Source: Streptococcus sobrinus DSM 20742 = ATCC 33478
Lineage (GTDB): Bacteria; Bacillota; Bacilli; Lactobacillales; Streptococcaceae
NCBI RefSeq assembly: GCF_000686605.1
Contig: NZ_JMLC01000002.1
Span: forward strand, 109,638 to 173,637
DNA: 64,000 nucleotides
Reading direction: 5' to 3'
Shown here: positions 20,257 to 29,006 of the stretch, one piece after another
Numbering within the stretch: the stretch's first letter is position 1
Layout of the letters: each line of letters starts with the position of its first letter
Notes under the pieces: model-generated
What the model was told of the DNA's origin: nothing
The model's input: the letters and a program-made list of their open reading frames with translations, nothing else
Databases searched by the model: none
Program-made: the position numbers and the translations under genes

Positions 20257-20901
20257 TCAAGTTAAGTCAAAAGTTGCTCCAAATAAAAAACTCTCTTCAA
20301 AACTGGCTCCCCGAGCAAAATAGATTTTGCCAAATTCAAGGATAAGAATATGAAATTGCTGAGCTTCTGATAGGCTAAATCCTTCTAGCTCAACCGCTTG
20401 ATGTAGGCTGGAATAGTCAGAAAACTCTTTCCTTGTGAGACTTGAAAATAGTTTCTGAGCATATTTGTCAGCGATAAAGACCAGTTGGTCAAATACATAG
20501 AGCAAAAGGACATCGGCGGTCTCCTGACCGATGCCAAAGAGACCCAATAGTTCATCTCTTAGATTCTTGCCGTAGTTATCTTCAATCTCCCCGTAATTGT
20601 AAGCATGCTGGTCTAGCCAGCTAAATACCTTAAGAATAGATTTGCTTTTATTTTTGTAAAATCCTGTGGGACGAATTAAATCCTGTAAGGTCTCCGGCTC
20701 CAAATCAAGAATCTTCTTGAAATCTCCATCAAGGACTTGTCGTAAATTATTAATGGAAAGAAGGACATTTTCCCAGCGGGTATTTTGCACCAAAATGGCA
20801 CCGAGTATGATTTCTTCGGGGTTTTCTGCCGGCCAGTTACCCTGATCTCCCAGATTTTTCAATAAATCTTGGTAGAGCTGCTTCAATACATCTTGTTTCA
20901 T
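20257..20901 (-). CDS. Endonuclease III-like HhH-GPD protein
   Basis: 214-aa helix-hairpin-helix DNA glycosylase fold protein. The HhH is seen in LLGLFGIGQETADVLLLYV, and the catalytic-Asp position falls in VFIADKY. The C-terminal iron-sulfur cysteine cluster of true Nth is absent, as in the short Firmicute branch of this family. The ATG at 20901 is chosen: the upstream TTG lies before a TGCTACAAT extended -10 that ends six bases from the ATG, so the message is probably leaderless. Confidence 0.82.
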   Translation of the reverse strand: MKQDVLKQLYQDLLKNLGDQGNWPAENPEEIILGAILVQNTRWENVLLSINNLRQVLDGDFKKILDLEPETLQDLIRPTGFYKNKSKSILKVFSWLDQHAYNYGEIEDNYGKNLRDELLGLFGIGQETADVLLLYVFDQLVFIADKYAQKLFSSLTRKEFSDYSSLHQAVELEGFSLSEAQQFHILILEFGKIYFARGASFEESFLFGATFDLT

Positions 20902-20994
20902 GGCTTTATTGTAGCACAAAACAAATTAAATAATTACTCAGCTTAGGGTAACTTTGGTAATTACCTTGGATAAATATTTCTAGGGATTTGAACA

Positions 20995-21996
20995 TTAGTC
21001 AAAAGTCAAGACAGTTTTTCCTTTTGAATGGCCGTTAGCAACCTTATCCAAGGCTTGGTTGACATCAGCGAATTTATAAACCCTATCAATAGATGGTTTA
21101 ATCTGAAGTTCGCTAAAAATGTCTGCAACTTCTTGCAGCTGCCGGCCATTAGCTTCTACAAAGACGAAATGATAACCAACGCCGTATTTTTTAGCTAGCT
21201 TATCAAATTTACGACCAGCGAGACCCATGGCGATTTGTTTCCATTTGGGAAGCTTCATCCGTTTAGCGAAGCTGCCGTTTGGCATAGCACGTAGGGAAAC
21301 TAGTTGTCCACCTTCTTTCATGATGGAAAATTGCTTCTCAATCTCAGAGCCACCCAAGGTATCCAAGACATAGTCAACTTGACTAAGGGTCTGACTGTAG
21401 TCTTCTGTTTTGTAGTCAATGAAACGGTCCACTCCCAGCTTTAAAACACGCTCTTTGTTGCCGATACTGCCATTAGTAACAACAATCAAGCCTTTGGCCT
21501 TAGCAAGAGGAATAGCCATCGCACCAAGGCTACCAGTACCTCCTGAGATAAAGAGAGTTTTTCCTTCTTTAGCCTCCATAAGCTCCAGAGACTGCATAAT
21601 GGTCAGTGAAGTCAATGGGACGCCTGCCGCCTTGATATCTGTCAAATAGTCAGGTACCAAAGCTAGAGCATGGTAGTCTACAGCAAGATATTCAGCGAAA
21701 GCAACCAATACGGTCAAGTGGCAGTCGGGCAAAAACACGGTCGCCTGCTTGGAATCCCGTCACTTGGCTACCGACTTTCTCAACAATTCCGACAAACTCA
21801 TTACCAGCATTTGAGGTAGTTTGTAAGGAACGATAATTTTAACCTCTCCACGAGAAATCATATTATCCAAAGGATTGCCCCCTGCTGCCCTTGCCTTGAT
21901 CAGGACATCATCGGGGCCAATTTGCGGTATGGGTATTTCTGTCATCTCGAGATTGATATTATTTTTGTTATACTGACTTACTAGTGCTGCTTTCAT
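20995..21996 (-). pseudogene. Zinc-type alcohol dehydrogenase/quinone oxidoreductase, two frameshifts
   Basis: Medium-chain dehydrogenase. The N-terminal GroES-like part reads to LPQ, loses one base near 21812 and stops at 21760. The middle (AGNEFVGIVEKVGSQVTG) reads in another frame until an extra T near 21691 (ATTGGTTGCTTTC), after which AEYLAVDYHALALVPDYL and the Rossmann motif SGGTGSLGAMAI continue to the normal end. Because an in-frame stop lies between the two shifts, no full-length protein is made. The NADPH-binding domain alone might be translated. Known relatives are about 330 aa. Confidence 0.85.
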
Positions 21997-22034
21997 AGGT
22001 AATTTCTTTCTCCTTATCTTCGGGTTAGCAATTT

Positions 22035-22112
22035 TTATGTAATGGCACGTATTTCTTTAATCAAGCCTGCCAAATTCTCTTGCCTCAACTGATAAAGCAA
22101 ATTTGTAGCCAT
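22035..22112 (-). CDS. Small ORF (25 aa) ahead of the dehydrogenase gene
   Basis: Not recognised. Begins MATNLLYQLRQENLAGLIKE with a strong AGGGAG site five bases before the ATG and ends 38 bp before the dehydrogenase start. It may be a leader peptide or the beginning of a lost regulator gene. A GTGTCTG-TTT-CAGATAC inverted repeat lies 37 bp upstream. Confidence 0.35.
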   Translation of the reverse strand: MATNLLYQLRQENLAGLIKEIRAIT

Positions 22113-22148
22113 GACTTCTCCCTTTTCTCGATTATCCGAACATAACAG

Positions 22149-22165
22149 GTGTCTGTTTCAGATAC
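22149..22165 (-). promoter_or_regulatory. Possible operator ahead of the dehydrogenase locus
   Basis: Near-perfect inverted repeat GTGTCTG TTT CAGATAC (one mismatched pair), 36 bp before the small ORF at 22112. The size fits a dimeric regulator such as TetR or HxlR; no such regulator gene is nearby. The rest of the gap 22113-22432 shows only a possible extended -10 (TGCTAAAAT, near 22390-22398) for the tautomerase gene. Confidence 0.35.
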
Positions 22166-22432
22166 AAGTTTAACTATAAATGATTGTAAGTAAGTGGGCA
22201 AGAATCGTGCTCACTTAGAAACTTTGGGAGAAAGACAATCACGCTTCTCTTCCTTTTTAAAGTAAGTACGAGCCCAAAAACTAGTGAGCCTCAGAAATAA
22301 CGACTCTTATCTTCTTCCTGATTTTTATACAGTCTTCAACTGTCTCAGCCTAATCTTCTACTATTTCTCCTGTCTATATTTGCGGATTCATGCTAAAATG
22401 AAGCTGATAATAAATTTTTAGGAGGAATTCCC

Positions 22433-22615
22433 ATGCCATTTGTAAAAATTGACCTTTTTGAAGGCCGCACGCAGGACCAAAAAATTGAACTGGCCCGCGA
22501 AGTCACCGAGGTCGTTTCCCGCGTTGCCAACGCACCCAAGGAAAACATCCACGTTATCATCCGTGACCTGCCAGAAGGAAGCTACTTCCCTCACGGTAAA
22601 ATGAAGAAGAAATAA
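22433..22615 (+). CDS. 4-oxalocrotonate tautomerase family protein
   Basis: 60-aa tautomerase subunit. The catalytic Pro1 follows the initiator Met (MPFVKIDLFEGR), and the Arg residues in the TQDQKIEL and VIIRDLPEG parts are typical. In streptococci it is commonly near tdk, as here. Its physiological substrate is not known. AGGAGG lies eight bases before the ATG. Confidence 0.92.
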   Translation: MPFVKIDLFEGRTQDQKIELAREVTEVVSRVANAPKENIHVIIRDLPEGSYFPHGKMKKK

Positions 22616-22637
22616 AGCCGACCGCCTTTTTAAGACA

Positions 22638-22672
22638 AAAAATGAGCTATCCAAACGAGAGCTCATTTTTAT
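22638..22672. terminator. Bidirectional terminator
   Basis: AAAAATGAGCT / AGCTCATTTTT stem with an 11-nt loop between the tautomerase gene (plus) and the CPBP gene (minus), with A/T runs on both sides. Confidence 0.85.
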
Positions 22673-22679
22673 ATGCGAT

Positions 22680-23333
22680 TCAAAAGTCATTTACTCTGGG
22701 TTTAAACCAAGTCGTGGAAACTAGGATTGCTAAGATTATAATCAGCACTTGGCAAGCTAAGGCAAGAAATCTATTGCCACCAAGAGACACTTGGGCAAGG
22801 GTATTGATGAGGGCATGGGTCATGACACAAATCCAGAGACTCTTGGTCTTGCGGTAGAGAGCTGATAAAATAAAGGAATTAATCAGAAGACCCAGATAAA
22901 AGCTGGCCAAACCGGTCAAGGAAAGTTTTGCCAAGGTTCCGTCAATATAATAATAAGCGAAATGCCAAGAGCCCCAGGCCAATAAGGTGACTAGTGTGGC
23001 CAATACATAATTAATCTTCTCCTCCAAAATCGGCTGGAAAGTATATCGCCAGCCAATTTCCTCTACACCACCTATCAGCAAGGCCTTAAGGAAGAGCAAA
23101 ACAGATAAGTACCAGAGCGTAATCTGGAATTTTCCATCCACGAGAACATCAGCAAAATCCAAAGCCAAAAGCAAGATAGCCAAGCCATAAGCTCCCGGTC
23201 TTTGTTTAAGATTGAAGAAATCCCTGAGGACAATTTGGGGGTTCTTCCCCCAATATTTGTAAGCAATGATTAGTCCCCAAATTGCTGAGGATAGGCCACC
23301 AATAGCGATGGTCAGCTGTAGCCATTCTAATTT
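22680..23333 (-). pseudogene. CPBP-family intramembrane protease, 5' end missing
   Basis: Reads as a CPBP (Abi) protease: EEIGWRY carries the catalytic EE-x3-R, SWHFAYYY the second-motif His, and MTHALIN the last one, within about six hydrophobic segments. The frame is open to 23333 and codes for typical family sequence (WLQLTIAIGGLSSAIWGLII), but contains no ATG, GTG or usable TTG before 23183, and a stop precedes it. About the first membrane segment is lost. A shortened product from the TTG at 23183 is possible and would keep all motifs. Confidence 0.65.
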
Positions 23334-23344
23334 TTACTGGCATG

Positions 23345-23373
23345 CAAAAAAACTAGACTTTCATCTAGTTTTT
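23345..23373 (-). terminator. Terminator of xpt-pbuX
   Basis: AAAAAACTAGA / TCTAGTTTTTT stem just after the pbuX stop, with a T run on the minus strand. Confidence 0.8.
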
Positions 23374-23382
23374 TCATCTACT

Positions 23383-24681
23383 CTATTTTTCCTCTCCTTC
23401 TCCCATCTTGGCCTTGCGACCGTTGAAGATGAGGTTGAGGAAGATGGAGCTGAGGGTGGCGATGACGATGCCGTTGGTGAAGAACATCTGCACGGTGGTT
23501 GGCGTGCTGGCAAAGAGGTTAGTATTGTTAAAGCCTAGGCCGGCCGCGATCGAGACCGCTGCGATGATGAAGTTATTCTCATCATTCCTGAAATCCACGC
23601 TGTTGAGCATTTGAATCCCTTGCAGAGCCACCATGCCAAAGAGGACCAGCATGGCACCACCCAAGACTGGATTGGGAATGAGCTGGGCCAGGGCACCGAA
23701 TTTGGGAATCAAGCCTAGGACCACTAGAAAGGCTGCCGTGAAATAGATAGGCTTGCGGGTCTTAATGCCTGATAACTGAACCAGCCCAACGTTTTGCGAA
23801 AAGCCTGTATAGGGGAAGGTATTGAAGGTCCCCCCCAGGAGGACAGCCAACCCTTCCGCCCGATAACCATTTCGCAGACGGGTACTGTCTAACTTATCCT
23901 GGGTCAGGTCGGACAGAGCCAGATAGACCCCGGTTGATTCGACCATGGAAACCGTCATGATGATACACATCATGACAATGGAGGTCAACTCAAACTTGGG
24001 AATTCCGAAGTAAAAGGGTTGGGGAACATGAACCAGGGGAGCTTGGGCTATCGCTGAAAAATCAACTGCTCCCATAGCTACAGCCAAAAGGGTGCCGCCA
24101 ATCAGGCCAATCAAGATAGAAATGGATTTGACAAAGCCTTTGGCAAAAATTTGCACCAAAAGGACAATCGCAATAGTGGTCAAGGACAGAATCAGTGATT
24201 GGGCTGTCGGCTTGTCAGCATTGTCGCCCATATTGCCCATGGCTACTGAAATCAGGCTGAGACCGATGGTGGTAATGACTGAGCCTGTCACGACTGGTGG
24301 AAAGAATTTGGCAATCTTGGAAAAGAAACCAGACACCAAGATAACATAGATACCAGAAGCAATCAGGGCGCCGAACATATAGCCAGCTCCCTGGTGCTTG
24401 CCGATGATAATCAAAGGAGCAACCGACTGGAAGGCACAGCCCAGAACGACTGGCAGGCCGATTCCGAAGTGTTTATTGAGCTGGAGCTGCAAGAAGGTCG
24501 CTACTCCACACATGAAAATATCAGTTGAAATCAAGTAGGTCAGGTCCTTAGCCGAATAGCCCAGACCTGTTGCAATCATGATCGGAACTAGGATTGATCC
24601 TGCATACATGGACAGGAGATGCTGGAGACCTAAGATTGCCGATTGTGAGTTTTTTTGTTCATTAAATTCCATTTTAAACAT
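23383..24681 (-). CDS. pbuX: Xanthine permease (NCS2 family)
   Basis: Proton-coupled purine permease of about 432 aa with some 12-14 membrane segments. The NCS2 signature region is seen around [16 protein letters not shown] and [20 protein letters not shown]. Pairing with xpt supports xanthine as substrate. The ATG at 24681 overlaps the end of xpt; an ATG at 24672 is equally possible. Xanthine enters here and is converted to XMP by Xpt. Confidence 0.92.
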   Translation of the reverse strand: MFKMEFNEQKNSQSAILGLQHLLSMYAGSILVPIMIATGLGYSAKDLTYLISTDIFMCGVATFLQLQLNKHFGIGLPVVLGCAFQSVAPLIIIGKHQGAGYMFGALIASGIYVILVSGFFSKIAKFFPPVVTGSVITTIGLSLISVAMGNMGDNADKPTAQSLILSLTTIAIVLLVQIFAKGFVKSISILIGLIGGTLLAVAMGAVDFSAIAQAPLVHVPQPFYFGIPKFELTSIVMMCIIMTVSMVESTGVYLALSDLTQDKLDSTRLRNGYRAEGLAVLLGGTFNTFPYTGFSQNVGLVQLSGIKTRKPIYFTAAFLVVLGLIPKFGALAQLIPNPVLGGAMLVLFGMVALQGIQMLNSVDFRNDENNFIIAAVSIAAGLGFNNTNLFASTPTTVQMFFTNGIVIATLSSIFLNLIFNGRKAKMGEGEEK

Positions 24682-25255
24682 CCGCCTCCGCAAATTCTAT
24701 CTGACCATTTGCAAAACTAGCGAGACGAGCCAGAGAAGTGACCTTTATTCCTTGGTCTTCGAGCTCTTGTCGGCCAGGTTGGAAGGATTTTTCAATGACA
24801 ATCCCCAGGCCTGCAACTTGAGCCCCAGCCTGTTGGATAATCTCAATCAAGCCTTTAGCTGCTTGGCCATTGGCCAAAATATCATCAACAATCAGAACCT
24901 TGTCAACCTGACTCAAAAACTTGCTGGCGATTGAAATCGTGCTGGTCACCTGCTTGGTGAAGGAATAGACCTCGGCCGTCAGAATACCTTCGGTCATGGT
25001 AATGTTCTTGTGCTTTTTGGCAAAAATCATGGGAACATCAAGAGCCGAAGCCGTGTAGAGGGCCGGAGCAATTCCAGAAGCTTCAATGGTCACAACCTTA
25101 GTAATACCAGCATCTTGGTAAGTATCAGCCAGAACCTGCCCTATTTCCTGCATGAGCTCATAGTCAACCTGATGGGTCAGAAAACTATCGACCTTGAGGA
25201 CACTATCACTCAAGACATTTCCGTCCTTTAAAATCCGTTCTTCCAGTAATTTCAT
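24674..25255 (-). CDS. xpt: Xanthine phosphoribosyltransferase
   Basis: Transfers phosphoribose from PRPP to xanthine for purine salvage. 193 aa, with the PRPP-binding motif [17 protein letters not shown]. The upstream region shows no purine riboswitch that I can recognise; instead a repeat hairpin with a T run ends 28 bp before the ATG. Coupled to pbuX by overlap. Confidence 0.95.
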   Translation of the reverse strand: MKLLEERILKDGNVLSDSVLKVDSFLTHQVDYELMQEIGQVLADTYQDAGITKVVTIEASGIAPALYTASALDVPMIFAKKHKNITMTEGILTAEVYSFTKQVTSTISIASKFLSQVDKVLIVDDILANGQAAKGLIEIIQQAGAQVAGLGIVIEKSFQPGRQELEDQGIKVTSLARLASFANGQIEFAEADV

Positions 25256-25283
25256 ACCAGACCTTACTCCTCTGCTTATTTAA

Positions 25284-25445
25284 TGAAAAAGGGAGTGGGA
25301 CAGAAATTGTTATGGCAAAGCCATCAATTTCGTAGTCCCACCCCCGCACAGTTGATTAGGATGGCCGCTATCACTTGCTTAGCAAGGGATAAGGACCTCC
25401 AATCAACCACTGCGTCAAAGTGTTAAATGTCGAAAAAGTAACAAG
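25284..25445 (-). repeat. Dispersed intergenic repeat, family A copy 1
   Basis: Minus-orientation copy sharing TTGACGCAGTGGTTGATTGG, a variable hairpin, then GCGGGGGTGGGA and a GTGGGACAGAAAT hairpin with copies at 34920, 47937 and 50462. Its last hairpin (GTGGGAC...GAAATTG / CAATTTC.GTCCCAC then CCCTTTTT) has terminator form on the minus strand and sits directly ahead of xpt. Confidence 0.75.
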
Positions 25446-25710
25446 GGTAGAACTGTTCATCCCAGACTCTCATTTGTAAAACTGGCAAAGGCTAAGTTTC
25501 TCATCACACCATAAACATCAACCAACGATACTACTAACTAGTATCAATATACTCCCTTGGCTTGTTCGTGTTTTCACTCAACTAACAGGGAGATTCTTCT
25601 CAGTCGCCCAACATCAGACAAAACAGATAGCGAGCAAACTAGCTATTTCACAGAAATCTTTCTAGTTGAGCAAGCGTTCAAGTTTCGGCTGGTCTACTAG
25701 TTTCTAGTAA

Positions 25711-25819
25711 TTGAACTCGCCTATATCCCTTGGAAAAAAGATAAAACATGGCTTGAAGCCCGTTGCTTCATCGCCAGTTTTCCTATTTTTCTTTGGGATA
25801 TTTAACGGCTTAGTATCTT
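25711..25819 (+). repeat. Dispersed intergenic repeat, family B copy 1
   Basis: TTGAACTCGCCTA ... TGGAAAAAAGAT ... GCTTCATCG ... TTTTCCTATTTTTCTTTG ... ACGGCTTAGTATCTT. A second copy with the same block order lies at 55714-55824. The open frame 25711-26061 running through it is not considered a gene. Confidence 0.75.
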
Positions 25820-25902
25820 GGCTTATTGTAAAGCATTTACGGTGCTTTGTAGAGACGCTGTGCCAGATTCACAGTTTAAATAAGTTTCTGTTTTTTATTA
25901 AA

Positions 25903-26058
25903 TTATCGAACAAGTCGATAAATCATTTTAACATGGTCGCCTGCTTTTGTAAAACTCATTTGATTTGTAAAATTACTTTCATCCATCATAGTTTTAGTAA
26001 GACTCCACAGAGCAAAGCCATCTTCTTGTCCATGCAAGAGCTGGCTAACGGCAATCAC
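25903..26058 (-). CDS. Small coding remnant or ORF of 51 aa, unknown
   Basis: Not recognised. A GTG-initiated frame reads IAVSQLLHGQEDGFALWSL, then a helical part, and ends AGDHVKMIYRLVR. Composition is protein-like, unlike the surrounding repeats, and a TAG lies just upstream in frame, so this may be the C-terminal remnant of a larger gene. No convincing ribosome-binding site is seen. Confidence 0.35.
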   Translation of the reverse strand: MIAVSQLLHGQEDGFALWSLTKTMMDESNFTNQMSFTKAGDHVKMIYRLVR

Positions 26059-26090
26059 TAGTCTGATTGCCTAGCTCCCTGACTAACTCC

Positions 26091-26122
26091 AACCAGCCAG
26101 TATTTTCGACTGGCTGGTTTTC
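26091..26122 (+). terminator. Orphan terminator hairpin
   Basis: Perfect 10-bp stem AACCAGCCAG / CTGGCTGGTT followed by TT on the plus strand. No plus-strand gene is seen upstream, so it may end an unannotated RNA. A second hairpin, AAAAAGGTCT / AGACCTTTTT, lies at 26156-26178. Confidence 0.5.
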
Positions 26123-26179
26123 GTGTCGCTAAGCCGTCAAGCAACTCACAGGATTAAAAAGGTCTGGAAGACCTTTTTA

Positions 26180-26401
26180 ATCCGAACCTGAAAATAGAAG
26201 AGTTAGGTGAAAATCAAGGCAGGTGCTTGTACCCAGGTGATTTCATCTAAATTCACAGATTCACAGACTTGTAGGCGTGTTCTACTTTACTTTGTACATG
26301 GCCACTTGTCGCATGTCGGTTGGGTTGGGACGGTCAACTATTCTTTGTCTGAATACCCAAAACATCCAAGCACTGATTTGACAGAGATTGGACCGATAAA
26401 T
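26180..26401. other. Intergenic remainder downstream of sufB
   Basis: No coding frame or clear sufB terminator found in these 220 bp. Confidence 0.3.
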
Positions 26402-27814
26402 CTAGCCGATTGATCCTTCCATTTCAAAGGAAATGAGTTGGTTGAGCTCGACCGCATATTCCATCGGCAACTCTTTGGCGAAGGGCTCGATGAAGCCCAT
26501 GACAATTTTTTCAGTCGCTTCGCTCTCGGTTAGACCCCGACTCATAAGATAGAAGAGCTGCTCTTCAGAAATCTTAGAGACCTTGGCCTCGTGTTCCAGA
26601 GCTACAGAAGAATTATGAATTTCGTTGAAAGGAACGGTGTCCGACGAGGATAGGTCGTCCATGAGGATGGTGTCACATTCCACGTGGCTGAGGGAATGCT
26701 TGGCTGCCTCCTTGAAGGTCACCTGACCGCGGTAGTCAACCTTACCGCCCCCCTTGGCCAGGGACTTGGAGATAATGGAGGACTTGGTGTGGGGAGCCGA
26801 GTGAATCATCTTGGCACCAGTATCTTGGTCCTGTCCAGCTCCAGCAAAGGCGATAGTCAGCATGGTTCCAGTCGCCCCCTCGCCATCTAGATAGATAGCG
26901 GGGTACTTCATGGTCGTCTTGGAGCCGATATTGCCATCAATCCATTCAACCGTAGCATTTTTCTTGGCGGTCGCCCGTTTGGTGACCAAATTATAAACAT
27001 TGTCAGACCAGTTTTGGATGGTGGTATAGCGAATATGGGCCCCTTCTAGGGCAAAAACCTCAACGACAGCGGCGTGAAGGCTGTTGGTAGTGTAGGTCGG
27101 AGCCGTACAGCCTTCCACATAGTGCATGGAGGCCCCTTCATCAACGATAATCAGAGTCCGCTCGAACTGACCGGTGTTTTCATTGTTAATCCGCAGGTAA
27201 AGTTGCAGGGGCACTTCTACTTCCACGCCCTTAGGAATGTAGATAAAAGTCCCGCCTGACCAGACGGCTGAGTTGAGGGCGGCCAGCTTGTTGTCAGTTG
27301 GCGGCACCAACTTAGCAAAGTACTGTTTGAAAAGTTCAGGATATTCTTGCAAACCGCTATCAATATCGGTGAAAATAATACCCTCTTTTTCAAATTCCTT
27401 TTTCATATTGTGGTAGACCGCTTCTGACTCGTATTGGGCCACGGTCCCTGCCAGATAGGATTGCTCGGCCTCTGGAACCCCCAGTCGCTCAAAGGTCTCC
27501 TTGACCTTGTCAGGAACGTCATCCCAGTCCCGAGCCGGTGTCTCCGAGACCTTCTGATAGTAAACCACATCATCGAAATTCAATTCAGACAAGTCTGGCC
27601 CCCACTTGGGCATGGACATGTCATTGAAATTCTTCAAGGCCTTAAGACGGAAGTCCAGCATCCAGTCCGGCTCATTCTTCTTGGCCGAAATTTGCCGAAC
27701 GACCTCCTCGCTCAGACCCTTCCCAGTCGTAAAGACAGGATTCATCTCTACATGAAAGTTGGTATCCTGCTGGTTTTGACCGAGCTCTATATCTCTATTT
27801 GGCGTATCTGTCAT
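26402..27814 (-). CDS. sufB: Fe-S cluster assembly protein SufB
   Basis: Scaffold subunit of the SUF iron-sulfur cluster machinery, expected to work with SufC and SufD. 470 aa, full length, with the typical [19 protein letters not shown] and [19 protein letters not shown] regions and the conserved Cys in the LSHVECDTI segment. It is normally the last gene of sufCDSUB, but here a terminator and an unrelated gene lie directly upstream, and it appears to have its own promoter (-10 TATACT at about 27841-27846). Confidence 0.95.
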   Translation of the reverse strand: MTDTPNRDIELGQNQQDTNFHVEMNPVFTTGKGLSEEVVRQISAKKNEPDWMLDFRLKALKNFNDMSMPKWGPDLSELNFDDVVYYQKVSETPARDWDDVPDKVKETFERLGVPEAEQSYLAGTVAQYESEAVYHNMKKEFEKEGIIFTDIDSGLQEYPELFKQYFAKLVPPTDNKLAALNSAVWSGGTFIYIPKGVEVEVPLQLYLRINNENTGQFERTLIIVDEGASMHYVEGCTAPTYTTNSLHAAVVEVFALEGAHIRYTTIQNWSDNVYNLVTKRATAKKNATVEWIDGNIGSKTTMKYPAIYLDGEGATGTMLTIAFAGAGQDQDTGAKMIHSAPHTKSSIISKSLAKGGGKVDYRGQVTFKEAAKHSLSHVECDTILMDDLSSSDTVPFNEIHNSSVALEHEAKVSKISEEQLFYLMSRGLTESEATEKIVMGFIEPFAKELPMEYAVELNQLISFEMEGSIG

Positions 27815-27856
27815 AAGTTTGTCACCTTTCTTATCATCCAGTATACTACTTCTTGA

Positions 27857-27902
27857 TAAAAAAATGTAGCTCCTGCTAGTTAGTCTCTACCTAGGAACTA
27901 CA
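27857..27902 (-). terminator. Terminator between the 27927 gene and sufB
   Basis: TGTAGTTCCT / AGGAGCTACA stem followed by seven T on the minus strand. It isolates sufB from upstream transcription. Confidence 0.8.
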
Positions 27903-27926
27903 TTTGCAAAGTATCTAAAATAAGGC

Positions 27927-28493
27927 TTAGTATGTAACTTTTTTAATTTTTCCTGCTGCAATCGGTAGAGTTACATACTGATCGTAGACTTCTGTTAGCT
28001 TACCTCCGACGGTATCGGGAATTTTAAGACTCTGAGGAACTCCATGAATATAAACCACACGTTTTTCCAGCTGCAAATCATCTGTGCCAAAAACTTCTTT
28101 GAAACGTTCCTGCAAAGCCTTAAGAGGAACTGTTTTCTCATAACTGTAGTAACCTTTGGCATCAGCAACAGGATAATTGTCATTAGGAATATTCATCTGA
28201 TGGGGAGCATTGTCCAAGGGAACCATGGTTGTCCCCGAGACACTTTCTGTCTCTGGTAAATCAATCCAGCCATCCCCATTACTATCTTGAGCAAGCGTTG
28301 GTAGATTAGCTTCCTTACCATCAGGAAAGCCGTGGAAGTGTTCCCAGTGCTGAATATTGGCTGGCGTATCAAACATCTCCAGCTTAATCTGGAGACTTTC
28401 TCCTTCTTTAATGAATTCGACATAGCCGTGAGCAGCTGTTCCAATTTTCTCAGCATTTAATGGCTTTATTTCAGCTCTATATAATTGACTCAT
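27927..28493 (-). CDS. Conserved hypothetical protein with HxxHxHG-like motif
   Basis: Not firmly recognised. 188 aa, no signal peptide or membrane segment. It contains QHWEHFHGFPDGKE and a calcium-loop-like DSNGDGWIDL, then mostly beta-strand-like sequence, which recalls CHRD or Cu/Zn-superoxide-dismutase-like folds, but the match is weak. Flanked by its own terminator; it faces the divergent DUF1304 gene. Could bind a metal through the clustered His residues (inference). Confidence 0.6.
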   Translation of the reverse strand: MSQLYRAEIKPLNAEKIGTAAHGYVEFIKEGESLQIKLEMFDTPANIQHWEHFHGFPDGKEANLPTLAQDSNGDGWIDLPETESVSGTTMVPLDNAPHQMNIPNDNYPVADAKGYYSYEKTVPLKALQERFKEVFGTDDLQLEKRVVYIHGVPQSLKIPDTVGGKLTEVYDQYVTLPIAAGKIKKVTY

Positions 28494-28651
28494 AAAATCA
28501 CCTGACTTTCTTTCAGTTGCATTCTAGCATAAAAGCGAGGCTATTTAAAGAAAAAAATCTGCTGGGGTGTTTCTCTCGGTCAAATCCCTTGCAAACAGAG
28601 GCCTAGCAACCTATAATAGTTAAGAATTTATAAGAAGTGAGGAAAGCTAAT

Positions 28652-28954
28652 TTGTCTATTTACGCTACTGTTGCGACTGCTTCGGCCTCAACGGCTCGAG
28701 TTTTCGGCATGTCTCAGGAAGAGCTAGAGAATAAGAATCTCAATACCCTTTTCAAGAATCAAGGGGTCTACAACGGCCTGCTTGGCCTTGGCATCTTTTA
28801 CGCTTTGGTCTACAATCCAAGCCTGATTCTGCCAATCATGATTTACATCGTTGCCGTTGCTGCTTATGGTGCCGCTACTTCTAATCCAAAGATTCTCTTG
28901 ACTCAGGGAGGATTGGCCATCTTAACTATCGCTGCTACTATTTTCTTAGGCTAA
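28652..28954 (+). CDS. DUF1304-family membrane protein lacking its first helix
   Basis: The ARVFGMSQEELENKNLNTLF and FKNQGVYNGLLGLG blocks identify DUF1304, normally about 118 aa. The TTG at 28652 has GAGGAAA six bases upstream and is preferred to the GTG at 28637. After MSIYATVAT the sequence jumps to ASASTARVF: the usual ALEHxYIMYLE-type first membrane helix is missing, consistent with a small in-frame deletion. Three helices remain, so function is doubtful. Confidence 0.7.
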   Translation: MSIYATVATASASTARVFGMSQEELENKNLNTLFKNQGVYNGLLGLGIFYALVYNPSLILPIMIYIVAVAAYGAATSNPKILLTQGGLAILTIAATIFLG

Positions 28955-28965
28955 AGAGGTCATAT

Positions 28966-28996
28966 AAAAAAACTAGGAGATCTTCCTAGTTTTTTA
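28966..28996. terminator. Bidirectional terminator
   Basis: AAAACTAGGA / TCCTAGTTTT stem with A and T runs on both sides, between convergent genes at 28954 and 29007. Confidence 0.85.
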
Positions 28997-29006
28997 TACC
29001 CTAAAC

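Noticed and set aside
25256..25460. Purine riboswitch upstream of xpt
   Set aside because: The conserved purine-riboswitch core and pairing loops are not found; the region is accounted for by the family A repeat.
25711..26061. Plus-strand open frame of 116 codons
   Set aside because: Its first third is the family B repeat and the rest is antisense to a more protein-like minus-strand stretch; no ribosome-binding site and odd Phe/Cys/His-rich composition.
26176..26190. PurR box (CCGAAC) near 26180
   Set aside because: It lies over 900 bp from xpt and only the central hexamer matches, so it is probably chance.
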